The notes: generated by a model not told the origin, from the letters alone. A stretch of DNA of 64,000 nt from Pseudomonas alkylphenolica (GCF_016009175.1 NZ_JADUCM010000009.1:62001-126000); one strand, 5' to 3'. Counted from the stretch's first letter, positions 9,812-18,329 are shown. Numbers and translations are program-made.

Positions 9812-10558
9812 ATGGATAACGTCATCGTCATCACCGGCGCCAGCCGCGGCATTGGTGCTGCGACCGCACGTCTGGCTGCGCGTGAAGGCTATCGGATCTG
9901 TATCAACTACGTGAGCGATGATCAGGCCGCCCAGCGGGTGCTGGCCGATGTGCGTGAACTGGGGGCCGAGGCCATTGCGGTCAAGGCCGATGTCAGTGTC
10001 GAAGACGAGATCATCCAGTTGTTCCAGCGCGTCGATGCCGAGCTGGGACCGGTCACTGCGCTGGTCAACAATGCCGGCACCATTGGCCAGAAAAGCCCGC
10101 TCGAGCAGATGTCGGAATTTCGCCTGCTCAAGTTGATGAAAACCAATGTGGTCGGGCCGATGCTGTGCAGCAAGCATGCGCTGCAGCGTATGTCGACACG
10201 TCACGGTGGCCAGGGCGGCAGTATCGTCAACGTGTCGTCGGTGGCTGCCCGGTTGGGCTCACCCAACGAGTATGTCGACTACGCGGCGTCCAAGGGGGCG
10301 CTGGACACCTTCACGCTGGGATTGGCCAAGGAGGTCGCCGATCAGGGGGTGCGTGTCAATGGCGTACGTCCCGGCTATATCTTTACCGATTTCCATGCGC
10401 TCAGCGGTGACCCGCACCGTGTCAGCAAACTTGAGTCGAGCATTCCCATGGGGCGGGGTGGTCAAGCCGAAGAGGTGGCCGAAGCCATTATCTGGCTGTT
10501 GTCCGACAAGGCTTCGTATTCCACCGGCAGCTTTATCGATCTCGGCGGCGGGCGCTGA
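9812..10558 (+). CDS. SDR-family NAD(P)-dependent oxidoreductase
   Basis: A 248-residue classical short-chain dehydrogenase. It has the nucleotide-binding TGASRGIG, NNAGT, the catalytic Ser in IVNVSSVAARLG and YAASK with the catalytic Tyr/Lys. The C-terminal SFIDLGGGR fits the YgfF/glucose-1-dehydrogenase-like group. Substrate unknown. The ATG at 9812 has AAGGAG 5 bases upstream; a longer in-frame extension is unsupported. It is divergent from copA and convergent with the histidine kinase gene. Confidence 0.9.
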   Translation: MDNVIVITGASRGIGAATARLAAREGYRICINYVSDDQAAQRVLADVRELGAEAIAVKADVSVEDEIIQLFQRVDAELGPVTALVNNAGTIGQKSPLEQMSEFRLLKLMKTNVVGPMLCSKHALQRMSTRHGGQGGSIVNVSSVAARLGSPNEYVDYAASKGALDTFTLGLAKEVADQGVRVNGVRPGYIFTDFHALSGDPHRVSKLESSIPMGRGGQAEEVAEAIIWLLSDKASYSTGSFIDLGGGR

Positions 10559-10577
10559 ACCGGCCCAGGCATGCCGC

Positions 10578-12674
10578 TCAGTCGAGCATCTGTGCAATGC
10601 GTTGGGTCAGGGTGTCGAAGCCGAACGGTTTGGTCAGTACCCGCGTGGAGTGATCGAACAGATTGTCGCCGAACACCGAGTGTTCCGAGTAGCCGGTAAT
10701 GAACAGTACTTTGAGCCCGGGGCGCAGCTTGCGGGCTGCGCTGACCAGCTGATGGCCATTGATGCCCGGCATGCCGACATCGCTGATCAACAGGTCAATG
10801 GCCGTTTCACTTTCAAGGACCTGCAGGGCACTGTGGCCATCGCTGAACGTCAGGGCGGTATGGCCCAGATCACCAAGCACTTCGCTAACCAAAAGGCGCA
10901 CGGTGGCCTCATCGTCCACCAGCATCACCGTTTTGCTGCGTTGCCCGTTCGCCGGCCCGGTAACAGGTTCCAGGGGCGGTACGTCCAGCGCCGCAGTGTG
11001 GATGCGTGGCAGATACAGATGAACATGGGTGCCATGCCCGGGATCGGATTGCAGGCGCACCTGACCGCCGGATTGCCGTACAAACCCATACACCATCGAT
11101 AAGCCGAGCCCGGTTCCCTGACCCGGTGGTTTTGTGGTGAAAAAAGGGTCGAACGCGCGGGTTTGCACGCTGGCCGACATGCCTGTGCCGGTGTCGCTGA
11201 CCGTCAGCCTGAGGTACTGCCCCGCTGACAGTTCAAGGGTGGCAGCAGCCTGCTCATCCAGGTCCATCGTGCTGGTTTCGACAATCATCTGCCCACCCTC
11301 TTGCAAGGCGTCGCGGGCGTTGATGCACAGGTTGAGCAGGGCGCTTTCCAGTTGCGGCGGATCAATGTTGCTCAGCCAGCGCGCCGTGCTGCCGATGACC
11401 TTGACCTCAATGTGCGGCCCGACACTGCGCCGGATCAGGTCTTCCATGCCTGTCACCAGGTGATTGATATCGGTGGGGCGCGGCTCCAGGGCCTGGCGTC
11501 GTGAAAATGCCAGCAACCGCTGGATCAACGAGGCGGCGCGAAGTGAGCTTTCTTCGGCTGCCATCAGCATTCTGCCGATTTCTGCGTGCCGACCTTTAAT
11601 GAGCAACTTTTGTGATATCTCCAGGGCACCAAGGATACCGGTCAGCAAGTTGTTGAAGTCATGGGCGATGCCGCCGGTGAGCTGTCCTACCGCCTCCATT
11701 TTCTGCGATTGGCGCAAGGCCTCTTCAGCCTTGCGCAACCGCTGTTGCTCGCTGACGCGTTCGCTGATGTCATAGGCAAACAGATAGGCGCCGATCAGCT
11801 GCCCCTCGCTGTCGTGCAGCGCACTGAAACGAAGTTCGTAGTGGTGCGGCTGATCATCCACGTTGAAAGTGTCGATTTCGGTGAAGGTTTCACCGTGCAG
11901 GGCGCGATTCCACAAAGCCATGCCGCGAGCGCTGTCCTCGGGGCGATGGCGCATGCACGCAAGAAGATCATCACCGACGGTTGGTGCCACGCCGAAAATG
12001 CGCTGGAACTCGTCGCGCGCGGCGCTGTTGATTGCCATCCAGCGTCCATCACTGCCCACCACCTGAATCTGTGCCAGTGTGGCCTCCACCACATCGGTAA
12101 GCACTTTACGCTCGGCCACGGCCTTGGCGACGCGTACCTCCAGATCTTCATTGAGCCGGTTGAGTGCTGCTTCGGCACGTTTGCGCGCGGTGACATCCTG
12201 GAACAGTACAGCGACCTGATTACGCCTGGCCGGCTCCATGCGAAACGCACAGATACTCAAAAAGTGGCCGGTGGCCACAAGTTCCTGCTCAAAGCGAATC
12301 GGTTCTCCCGTGATCAACACGGGACGGTAGCGGGCAATCCAGTCATCGGCCTCTACCGGCACCATTTGCCGTAGCGTTTGCCCCACGACGTTTTCGATGC
12401 CGGCATGTTTGGCGTAGGCGGCATTGGCTTCGGTATGGATGTAATCGCTCAGCGGGCCATGGGGGCCATCGAAGAACTCGATGATGCAGAAGCCTTCGTC
12501 CATGGTGTCGAAGAGAAAGCGGTAGCGCTGCTGCGCTTCGAACAGCGCTTGTTCGGTATGCGCCTGCAACTGCACCGACCCGTGCTGTTGTGCAAGCTGG
12601 GCCTGGAGCCGGGTATTTTCCTGCTGCAGCAGGTCAAGTTGCTGGCGCAGGGACTGAAGTTCGCTTGGCGGCAT
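10578..12674 (-). CDS. PAS hybrid histidine kinase with C-terminal receiver
   Basis: A 698-residue soluble sensor kinase. An N-terminal coiled coil (1-45) precedes PAS 1 (about 50-165), a linker helix, PAS 2 (about 195-310), HisKA with the phospho-acceptor H338 in GGIAHDFNNLLTGILG, an HATPase_c domain (N box around NLCINARDAL, then SDTGTGMS and GTGLGLSMVYGF) and a receiver domain whose phospho-acceptor is D632 in LLISDVGMPG. No transmembrane segment is seen, so it should sense a cytoplasmic signal. No separate response regulator is adjacent, making it an orphan. The MocR regulator lies 68 bases upstream on the same strand. Confidence 0.9.
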   Translation of the reverse strand: MPPSELQSLRQQLDLLQQENTRLQAQLAQQHGSVQLQAHTEQALFEAQQRYRFLFDTMDEGFCIIEFFDGPHGPLSDYIHTEANAAYAKHAGIENVVGQTLRQMVPVEADDWIARYRPVLITGEPIRFEQELVATGHFLSICAFRMEPARRNQVAVLFQDVTARKRAEAALNRLNEDLEVRVAKAVAERKVLTDVVEATLAQIQVVGSDGRWMAINSAARDEFQRIFGVAPTVGDDLLACMRHRPEDSARGMALWNRALHGETFTEIDTFNVDDQPHHYELRFSALHDSEGQLIGAYLFAYDISERVSEQQRLRKAEEALRQSQKMEAVGQLTGGIAHDFNNLLTGILGALEISQKLLIKGRHAEIGRMLMAAEESSLRAASLIQRLLAFSRRQALEPRPTDINHLVTGMEDLIRRSVGPHIEVKVIGSTARWLSNIDPPQLESALLNLCINARDALQEGGQMIVETSTMDLDEQAAATLELSAGQYLRLTVSDTGTGMSASVQTRAFDPFFTTKPPGQGTGLGLSMVYGFVRQSGGQVRLQSDPGHGTHVHLYLPRIHTAALDVPPLEPVTGPANGQRSKTVMLVDDEATVRLLVSEVLGDLGHTALTFSDGHSALQVLESETAIDLLISDVGMPGINGHQLVSAARKLRPGLKVLFITGYSEHSVFGDNLFDHSTRVLTKPFGFDTLTQRIAQMLD

Positions 12675-12742
12675 ATCGGGGTGTTCCGGCCTGGGTTACC
12701 GACCAATATAGCGCTCGTGCGAAACAGAACAATGCCGGCGGG

Positions 12743-14155
12743 CTAAAACGAGCGCACGATCCTGCCCAGGGTTTCCATGGCTTTTTCCGATTGCTCGGTC
12801 CACGGGCTGCCGTAGTTCAGGCGGATGCAGTTGCGAAAGCGTTGGGTCGGCGAAAAGATCGGCCCGGGGGCGATGCTGATGCCTTGTGCCAGGGCCATCT
12901 GGAACAGCTTGAGCGAGTCCATCTGCTCGGGCAGTTCCAGCCACAGGAAGTAACCGCCGGAGGGATGACTGACCCGGGTCTGCGCCGGAAAGTGCCGGGC
13001 AATGGCGGCGAGCATGGCGTTCTGTTGCTCTTCCAGGGCATAGCGCAGTTTGCGCAGGTGCCGATCGTAACCACCGTGCTGCAAATAGTCGGCAATCGCC
13101 GCTTGCGCTGGCATCGAGGCGCACAGTGAAGTCATCAGTTTCAGGCGTTCGATTTTCTGTGCAAAGCGTCCGGCCGCGACCCAGCCTATGCGGTAGCCTG
13201 GTGCCAGGCTCTTGGAGAACGAACCACAGTGCATCACCAGGCCATCGGTATCGAAGGCCTTGGCTGGTTTGGGTGCCTGCGCGGCGTAGTACAGCTCGGC
13301 ATAAACGTCATCTTCGATCAGCGGCACCTGATGCTGGCGCAGCAGTTCGACCAGTTGCTGCTTTTTCTCCTCCGGCATGCTTGCGCCCACCGGGTTCTGG
13401 AAGTTGGTCATGCACCAGACGGCCTTGACCGGGTGCTTGGCCAGGGTTTGCCCGAGTACGCCAAGGTCGATGCCTTCGCGCGGGTGCACCGGAATTTCCA
13501 CTGCCTTGAGCTTGAGCCGTTCGAGCACCTGCAGGCAGGCGTAGAAGGCCGGGGCCTCGATCGCCACCAGGTCACCCGGCTCGGTCACCGCCTGCAGGCA
13601 CAGGTTGAGTGCCTCCAGCGCACCGTTGGTGATCAGTAGCTCTTCCATCGGCAGCATCAGCCCGCCAACCACGTAGCGCAGGGCTATCTGGCGACGCAGG
13701 TGCGGGTTGCCCGGTGACAGGTCGGTCACGACCATGCGCGGGTCCATCTCGCGGCTGGCGCTGGCGATGGAGCGGGCCAGGCGCGGCAGCGGGAACAGGT
13801 GGGGGCTGGGGAAAGCGGAGCCAAATGCGACGGTTTGCGGGTCTTTGATCGAGTCGAGAATCGAGAACACCAGTTCACTGACATCCACTTCGGTGGACTC
13901 GCTGGCCTGTTCGATGATCTGCGGCTCGCTGAACGGGCGCGGGACATGGGCATTGACGAAGTAGCCCGAACGCGGCCGTGCCCGGATCAGCCCGCGGCGT
14001 TCCAGCAGGTAGTAGGCCTGGAACACCGTGGACGGGCTGACGCCGTGCGTCTGGCTGGCGTAGCGCACTGACGGCACGCGCTGGCCGGGACCCAGGACCC
14101 CGGAGCGAATCAGTTCGGCAATGTCGTCGGCGAATTTTTCGTAGCGTTTCATCAT
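12743..14155 (-). CDS. MocR-type regulator (GntR HTH + aminotransferase fold)
   Basis: A 470-residue MocR/PdxR-family protein. Residues 1-75 are a GntR winged helix (RVPSVRYASQTHGVSPSTVFQAYYLLERRGLI). Residues 95-470 are a fold-type I aminotransferase domain. The PLP lysine is K315 in GSFSKSLAPGYRIGW and the ring-binding Asp is in LIEDDVYAELYY. Such proteins use PLP or an amino-donor adduct as effector and often control a neighbouring gene. Neighbours are the hybrid kinase (downstream) and ccoG (upstream), neither an obvious target. Two tandem ATGs open the gene, and I use the first. Confidence 0.88.
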   Translation of the reverse strand: MMKRYEKFADDIAELIRSGVLGPGQRVPSVRYASQTHGVSPSTVFQAYYLLERRGLIRARPRSGYFVNAHVPRPFSEPQIIEQASESTEVDVSELVFSILDSIKDPQTVAFGSAFPSPHLFPLPRLARSIASASREMDPRMVVTDLSPGNPHLRRQIALRYVVGGLMLPMEELLITNGALEALNLCLQAVTEPGDLVAIEAPAFYACLQVLERLKLKAVEIPVHPREGIDLGVLGQTLAKHPVKAVWCMTNFQNPVGASMPEEKKQQLVELLRQHQVPLIEDDVYAELYYAAQAPKPAKAFDTDGLVMHCGSFSKSLAPGYRIGWVAAGRFAQKIERLKLMTSLCASMPAQAAIADYLQHGGYDRHLRKLRYALEEQQNAMLAAIARHFPAQTRVSHPSGGYFLWLELPEQMDSLKLFQMALAQGISIAPGPIFSPTQRFRNCIRLNYGSPWTEQSEKAMETLGRIVRSF

Positions 14156-14192
14156 GGCTCAAAAGGTTTCGACTGCTGCAGAGTGTATGTGA

Positions 14193-15605
14193 TCAGCGGT
14201 TCATCGGCGCGACAAAACGGCTGTGGGCGACGCTGGAAATACCCGGCTGGTCGCTGTCGGTGATTTCGAAGCCAATCGCCTGGGCGCTGCTTTTCGCGCG
14301 TTCCGTCAGCATGGCTACCGAAACGGGGATCTCACTCATCTCGCCGGCGGCCAGGGTAAACGCCGTCTTGCCATGCAGCTCGAAGCCTTCGGCGTCCACC
14401 AGGCGCAGGCGATAATGCTGCGCTTGCTGGGTTTTGTTGATGACTTTGAGGGTGTAGATGTTCTCGATCTGCCCCAGGTTGTTTTCGCGGAACAGGCCAC
14501 GGTCCTTGATGACGTCCATCGACACCATCGGCCGCTGCTGCAGGGCGATGACCAGGGCGCCGATCATTACCACCAGGACGGTGACATAGCCGAGCAGGCG
14601 CGGGCGCAGCCAGTTGGTCTTGCCACCCTGCAGGTTGTGCTCGGACTTGTAGCCCACCAGGCCACGGGCATAGCCCATTTTGTCCATGATCGAGTCACAG
14701 GCGTCGATACAGGCTGCGCAGCCAATGCATTCCATCTGCAGGCCGTCACGGATGTCGATACCGGTCGGGCACACCTGCACGCACATCTGGCAATCGATGC
14801 AGTCGCCCAGGCCGTTGGCCTGGTAGTCGCTGCCTTTCTTGCGCGGGCCACGTGATTCGCCGCGCGCCGGGTCGTAGGCAATGGCCAGGGTGTCCTTGTC
14901 GAACATCACGCTCTGAAAGCGCGCATAGGGGCACATGTGCATGCACACCGCTTCACGCAGCCAGCCGGCATTGATGTAGGTGGCGCCGGTGAAGAACAGG
15001 ATCCAGAACAGGCTGATGCCGCCCAGTTGCAGGGTGAACAGCTCTTCGGCCAGCGGCCGGATCGGGGTGAAATAGCCGACAAAGGTCAGGCCGGTGAGCA
15101 CGCTGATGGCCAGCCACAGGGTGTGCTTGGCCGAGCGCCGCGCCAGCTTGTTGAGGGACCAGGGCGCTGCATCGAGTTTGATGCGCTGGTTGCGATCGCC
15201 TTCGGTGACTTTCTCGCACCACATGAAAATCCAGGTCCAGGAGCTTTGTGGGCAGGTGTAGCCACACCATACCCGGCCGGCAAACACGGTGATGGCGAAC
15301 AGGCCGAACGCGCAGATGATCAACAGCGCCGACAGGAGAATGAAGTCCTGCGGCCAGAAGGTCGCACCGAAAATGTGGAACTTGCTGTCGGCCAGGTCCC
15401 AGAGTACCGCCTGGCGACCGTTCCAGTTCAACCAGACGGTGCCGAAGAACAGCAGAAACAAAAAGCCCGCGCCACCCAGGCGCAGGTTGCGAAACAACCC
15501 GGTGAAGCTGCGGGTGTGGATGTGTTTGTCACTGCTGGCGTTCTTCTTCTTGGCGTGAGAAGGCTCGGCAATTTCGACAATCTGGACAGGAATTCGATCG
15601 CTCAT
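14193..15605 (-). CDS. ccoG: Cytochrome cbb3 oxidase assembly protein CcoG
   Basis: A 470-residue membrane-bound ferredoxin (CcoG/RdxA/FixG). It is a cupric reductase that supplies Cu(I) for cbb3 oxidase assembly. Transmembrane segments are near residues 43-60, 88-108, 163-180, 195-212 and 335-355. CxxxCP elements lie in the loops (CGYTCPQ about 114-120, CMHMCPY about 221-227), and two [4Fe-4S] clusters near 269-280 (CIDCQMCVQVCP) and 293-303 (CIGCAACIDAC). The C-terminus is an Ig-like domain. Normally next to ccoNOPQ; here it stands alone, so it may be a second copy. No Anr box was found upstream. Confidence 0.92.
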   Translation of the reverse strand: MSDRIPVQIVEIAEPSHAKKKNASSDKHIHTRSFTGLFRNLRLGGAGFLFLLFFGTVWLNWNGRQAVLWDLADSKFHIFGATFWPQDFILLSALLIICAFGLFAITVFAGRVWCGYTCPQSSWTWIFMWCEKVTEGDRNQRIKLDAAPWSLNKLARRSAKHTLWLAISVLTGLTFVGYFTPIRPLAEELFTLQLGGISLFWILFFTGATYINAGWLREAVCMHMCPYARFQSVMFDKDTLAIAYDPARGESRGPRKKGSDYQANGLGDCIDCQMCVQVCPTGIDIRDGLQMECIGCAACIDACDSIMDKMGYARGLVGYKSEHNLQGGKTNWLRPRLLGYVTVLVVMIGALVIALQQRPMVSMDVIKDRGLFRENNLGQIENIYTLKVINKTQQAQHYRLRLVDAEGFELHGKTAFTLAAGEMSEIPVSVAMLTERAKSSAQAIGFEITDSDQPGISSVAHSRFVAPMNR

Positions 15606-15902
15606 GGTTCGTCGCTCATCAGGCCTCGATCAGGCCAGAGCACTATGGCGCCGCATCTGTTTGCATAACAGGTTCAGGTATTTCTATAAAAACCGTATCA
15701 GATTTCACTCTGGAGCGTTGAAGCCCCGGGTTTGCGGTGCTTTGCCCACGGGTATCGAGGTGGCTGCGACCATCCACCGCACCCGCTACAGTCGCTGGCA
15801 TCGTTGCGGGGACAAGCAGGTCGTCGGCGCCCGGCGCGCACTGCCGCACTAGCACCCCGGCGGGTGGTCCATCGAGAAAGGGCCCGTTCCTGGAGCGCGC
15901 TG
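15606..15902. other. Intergenic region between ccoG and mgtC-family gene
   Basis: About 297 bases between two divergent genes. It should hold both promoters, but I could not place convincing -35/-10 pairs, an Anr box or a magnesium-type leader. No credible open frame is present. Confidence 0.5.
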
Positions 15903-16427
15903 ATGGATGCCTGGTGGCAACAAATCTGGACGACACTGATCGCCGAGTTCGCCGACCTCAGGGATATCAAGCAACTGACCCAGGTCACCGTGCGCCTGCT
16001 GATGGCGGCGCTGCTCGGTGGCATCCTGGGCTTTGAACGTGAGCTCAAGGGCAAGGCTGCCGGGGTACGTACGCATATGCTGGTGGCAATGGGGGCTGCG
16101 CTGTTCGTGCTGGTCCCGCGCATGGCCGGGGTCGATGATGCCGCCTTGAGCCGGGTGGTGCAGGGTATCGTTGCCGGTATCGGTTTTCTTGGCGCCGGCA
16201 CCATTTTGAAAGGTCATCACCAGCAACTTGATCACGTCAAAGGCCTGACCACGGCTGCGGGCTTGTGGATGACGGCGGCCATCGGTATTGCCGCGGGGAT
16301 GGGGCGTGAGGCCACTGCGGTGATCAGCACGCTGCTGGCACTGCTGGTGCTGGGCATGATGCCGTGGGTGGTGAACCGCTTCGAGAAGGACGATGAGGAC
16401 GAAAACGAGGAGGGCAGGAAGCACTGA
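15903..16427 (+). CDS. MgtC/SapB-family membrane protein
   Basis: A 174-residue inner-membrane protein of the MgtC family with about four or five hydrophobic segments. Conserved elements visible are GGILGFERELKGKAAGVRTHMLVAMGAALF, GIVAGIGFLGAGTIL and GLTTAAGLWMTAAIG. The acidic tail is DDEDENEEGRKH. MgtC proteins modulate ATP synthase and magnesium or phosphate homeostasis in some bacteria; the short form here lacks the C-terminal regulatory domain. The ATG at 15903 has GGAG 7 bases upstream. It converges on the crcY small RNA and ends inside the hairpin at 16426-16447. Confidence 0.88.
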   Translation: MDAWWQQIWTTLIAEFADLRDIKQLTQVTVRLLMAALLGGILGFERELKGKAAGVRTHMLVAMGAALFVLVPRMAGVDDAALSRVVQGIVAGIGFLGAGTILKGHHQQLDHVKGLTTAAGLWMTAAIGIAAGMGREATAVISTLLALLVLGMMPWVVNRFEKDDEDENEEGRKH

Positions 16428-16447
16428 GGGGAGCCTAAGCTCCCCTC
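16426..16447. terminator. Bidirectional hairpin between mgtC-family gene and crcY
   Basis: A perfect 9-bp stem (GAGGGGAGC / GCTCCCCTC, loop CTAA) overlaps the mgtC-family stop codon. In the plus direction it is followed about 15 bases later by a run of seven T. Read leftward it forms the 3' end of the small RNA, although no U run follows directly on that strand. Confidence 0.7.
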
Positions 16448-16784
16448 AAAGATTGTTGCGTGCTCTTTTTTTGTTATTGGAGGGCGGCCTGTTGTTGTTT
16501 TTGGTGACCGTTGCCTCTGTATCACTGGCGATCCCCATCCGGGATCAAGAGCAAACGTATTTTTTTGAGCGCTGATCTACTCTTATCATTGCTGATCCAA
16601 CCGTGACCTTCGCTACCTTGGGGTAGTTTTATTGTTTTTTGTCAGGTTGCGGGGGCGAACCCCGGAAAAGCACATCTTCTCCAAAAAAATCTGTTAGCTG
16701 CGTCTCTGCCGTGTTGTTCTTGTTATGTCAGAGTCGTTACGTCTTGTTTTTATTGGTGTGTCGCACTTTTTATTATTCTTGTAC
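16426..16784 (-). ncRNA. crcY: CrcY/CrcZ-type small RNA (Crc/Hfq antagonist)
   Basis: This AT-rich stretch carries no credible protein. Read leftward it contains six clusters matching the Crc/Hfq catabolite-activity motif AAnAAnAA (minus-strand matches at about 16770-16780, 16744-16754, 16714-16724, 16629-16636, 16492-16499 and 16471-16478). It begins about 12 bases after a consensus sigma-54 promoter and ends at a stable hairpin, giving about 360 nt, close to the CrcZ/CrcY size I remember. The mvaB / mgtC-family flanks match crcY of P. putida as I recall it. Such RNAs titrate Hfq/Crc when CbrAB senses poor carbon, relieving catabolite repression. Ends are inferred, not measured. Confidence 0.88.
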
Positions 16785-16794
16785 CAAAGATATA

Positions 16795-16808
16795 GCAGTT
16801 GCCGTGCC
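16795..16808 (-). promoter_or_regulatory. Sigma-54 promoter of crcY
   Basis: On the minus strand the sequence TTGGCACGGCAACTGCTATA has the invariant GG (-24, plus-strand 16808-16807) and GC (-12, 16796-16795) with exactly 10 bases between them and the consensus TGGCAC element. The predicted start is near 16784. This is the CbrB/RpoN type of promoter known for crcZ and crcY. Confidence 0.9.
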
Positions 16809-16890
16809 AACTTTTTAAAACCTAGTAAAATCAATGGCTTACGATTTTTGGCAGGAAAGGCGAGCGGGGATTTCTGTCGAATTGTTTCCG

Positions 16891-16955
16891 TGTTACCCGG
16901 TTTTTTCCGGTGAAGCGTGGGGGCGGTAACACTCAGACATGCCGTCTGCTGTTAC
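16891..16955. promoter_or_regulatory. Candidate CbrB enhancer half-sites
   Basis: Three copies of the hexamer TGTTAC or its complement GTAACA lie upstream of the sigma-54 promoter: 16891-16896 (TGTTAC), 16926-16931 (GTAACA) and 16950-16955 (TGTTAC). TGTTAC/GTAACA is the half-site I recall for CbrB. They lie roughly 110 to 170 bases upstream of the predicted start, the usual range for sigma-54 enhancers. Confidence 0.65.
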
Positions 16956-16961
16956 CGCCCC
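16920..16961. terminator. Long hairpin downstream of mvaB (overlaps CbrB half-sites)
   Basis: Outer 12-bp arms GGGGCGGTAACA / TGTTACCGCCCC enclose an inner CAGAC / GTCTG stem. It starts 6 bases past the mvaB stop and could end liuR-mvaB transcription, although no T run follows on the minus strand. The same arms carry two of the three candidate CbrB half-sites. Confidence 0.6.
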
Positions 16962-16967
16962 GCTGTT

Positions 16968-17867
16968 TCAGGCCGCGCTGCGGGCGCGGGCCACACGCGA
17001 GCCGTTGGCGCGCCCCAATACGTTGCTGATGCGCTGGCCGGCGAGGATCAACTGCTCAAGGTCAATGCCGGTATTGATGCCCAGGCCTTGCAGCATGTAG
17101 AGCACGTCTTCGCTGGCAACGTTACCGCTGGCGCCCTTGGCATAAGGGCAACCGCCGAGGCCTGCGACCGAGCTGTCGAACACGCTGATGCCTTCAAGCA
17201 GGCTGGCATAGACGTTGGCCAGGGCCTGCCCGTAGGTATCATGGAAGTGTCCGGCCAGCTGTGCTCGCGGTACATGCGCCGCCACCACCTCGAACAGGCG
17301 GCGGGTAGCACCCGGGGTACCGGTACCGATGGTGTCGCCCAGGGATACCTCGTAGCAGCCCATCTCGAACAGCTCGCGGGCCACCGGTGCGACCTGCTCG
17401 GCAGTCACCGCGCCCTCATACGGGCAACCCAGTACACAGGACACGTAACCGCGCACGCGTACACCGTGCTCGCGTGCCGCTTCCATGATGGGCACAAAGC
17501 GCTGCAGGCTTTCGCTGATCGAGCAGTTGATGTTGCGCTGGGAGAAGGCCTCGGATGCCGCCGCAAATACCGCCACTTCCTTTACACCGGCGGCCAGGGC
17601 ATCTTCGAAACCACGCAGGTTAGGCGACAGGGCAGCATAGGTAACGCCGGCTTTTTGTTGAATGCGCGAGAATACCTCGGCAGAGCCTGCCATCTGCGGT
17701 ACCCACTTTGGTGACACGAAGCTGCCCACCTCTATATAGGACAGGCCGGCTGCCGTCAGGTCGTCGACCAGGCGAACCTTGTCGTCGACGCTGATGGGCT
17801 GGGCTTCGTTCTGCAGGCCGTCGCGCGGGCCAACTTCGACCAGGCGAACGTTTTCAGGCAATGACAT
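16968..17867 (-). CDS. mvaB: Hydroxymethylglutaryl-CoA lyase
   Basis: A 299-residue HMG-CoA lyase (LiuE type) that cleaves HMG-CoA to acetyl-CoA and acetoacetate, the last step of leucine breakdown. It is a TIM-barrel DRE enzyme: EVGPRDGLQNE at the N-terminus, metal-binding HFHDTYGQALAN near 207-218, and the catalytic loop GLGGCPYAKGASGN with C240. Full family length. It starts 18 bases after liuR and is probably co-transcribed. The other liu genes (isovaleryl-CoA dehydrogenase, methylcrotonyl-CoA carboxylase, methylglutaconyl-CoA hydratase) are not in the window, so the cluster is split. Confidence 0.95.
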   Translation of the reverse strand: MSLPENVRLVEVGPRDGLQNEAQPISVDDKVRLVDDLTAAGLSYIEVGSFVSPKWVPQMAGSAEVFSRIQQKAGVTYAALSPNLRGFEDALAAGVKEVAVFAAASEAFSQRNINCSISESLQRFVPIMEAAREHGVRVRGYVSCVLGCPYEGAVTAEQVAPVARELFEMGCYEVSLGDTIGTGTPGATRRLFEVVAAHVPRAQLAGHFHDTYGQALANVYASLLEGISVFDSSVAGLGGCPYAKGASGNVASEDVLYMLQGLGINTGIDLEQLILAGQRISNVLGRANGSRVARARSAA

Positions 17868-17885
17868 GGCAGGGGTCCTCAGGGC

Positions 17886-18287
17886 TCAGTGGCTGTTTTT
17901 CTGGTTGTTCAGGGTGGCTGCCAGGGCTTGCTCGCAACGTTCCTGGGCGGTGTCGAGCTCCAGTTGCATCTGCTGGATATCGAGCAATTGTTGTTCGAGC
18001 TGGCTGCGCCGGTTGGCGATCTTGTCCAGCATGCTGTGCAATTGCTTGAGATTGCCGCTGGAGGGGTCGTAGAGCTCGATCAGCTCGCGGCATTCGGCCA
18101 GCGAAAAGCCAATGCGCTTGCCACGCAAGATCAGCTTCAGGCTGACTTTGTCGCGGGCCGAATAGACCCGCTCAAGGCCCCGGCGCTCGGGGCTGAGCAA
18201 GCCTTGTTCTTCATAAAAACGGATGGCCCGGGTGGTGATGTCGAGCTCGCGGGACAGGTCGGAAATGCTGTAGGTCTGGACGCTCAT
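17886..18287 (-). CDS. liuR: MerR-family regulator LiuR
   Basis: A 133-residue MerR regulator. The N-terminal winged helix is YSISDLSRELDITTRAIRFYEEQGLLSPERRGLERVYS and the C-terminal part is a dimerising coiled coil (about 80-125). Position directly before mvaB and the upstream palindrome TTGACGTATACGTCAA point to LiuR, the regulator of leucine/isovalerate catabolism in proteobacteria. The family normally has few or no metal-binding cysteines in the coil, as here, in keeping with an acyl-CoA rather than metal effector. Confidence 0.85.
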   Translation of the reverse strand: MSVQTYSISDLSRELDITTRAIRFYEEQGLLSPERRGLERVYSARDKVSLKLILRGKRIGFSLAECRELIELYDPSSGNLKQLHSMLDKIANRRSQLEQQLLDIQQMQLELDTAQERCEQALAATLNNQKNSH

Positions 18288-18329
18288 GGTCAGGCTCGGG
18301 AAAAGGGCATGAGCTAACCTACTGGCAGG

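Noticed and set aside
16560-16566. A seventh A-rich run in crcY counted as a Crc/Hfq motif
   Set aside because: It is seven A residues on the RNA strand and does not complete AAnAAnAA.
16393-16913. Short frames within the crcY region (for example 16725-16913)
   Set aside because: They have no ribosome site or homology by eye, and the A-rich motifs, sigma-54 promoter and hairpin explain the region as an RNA gene.
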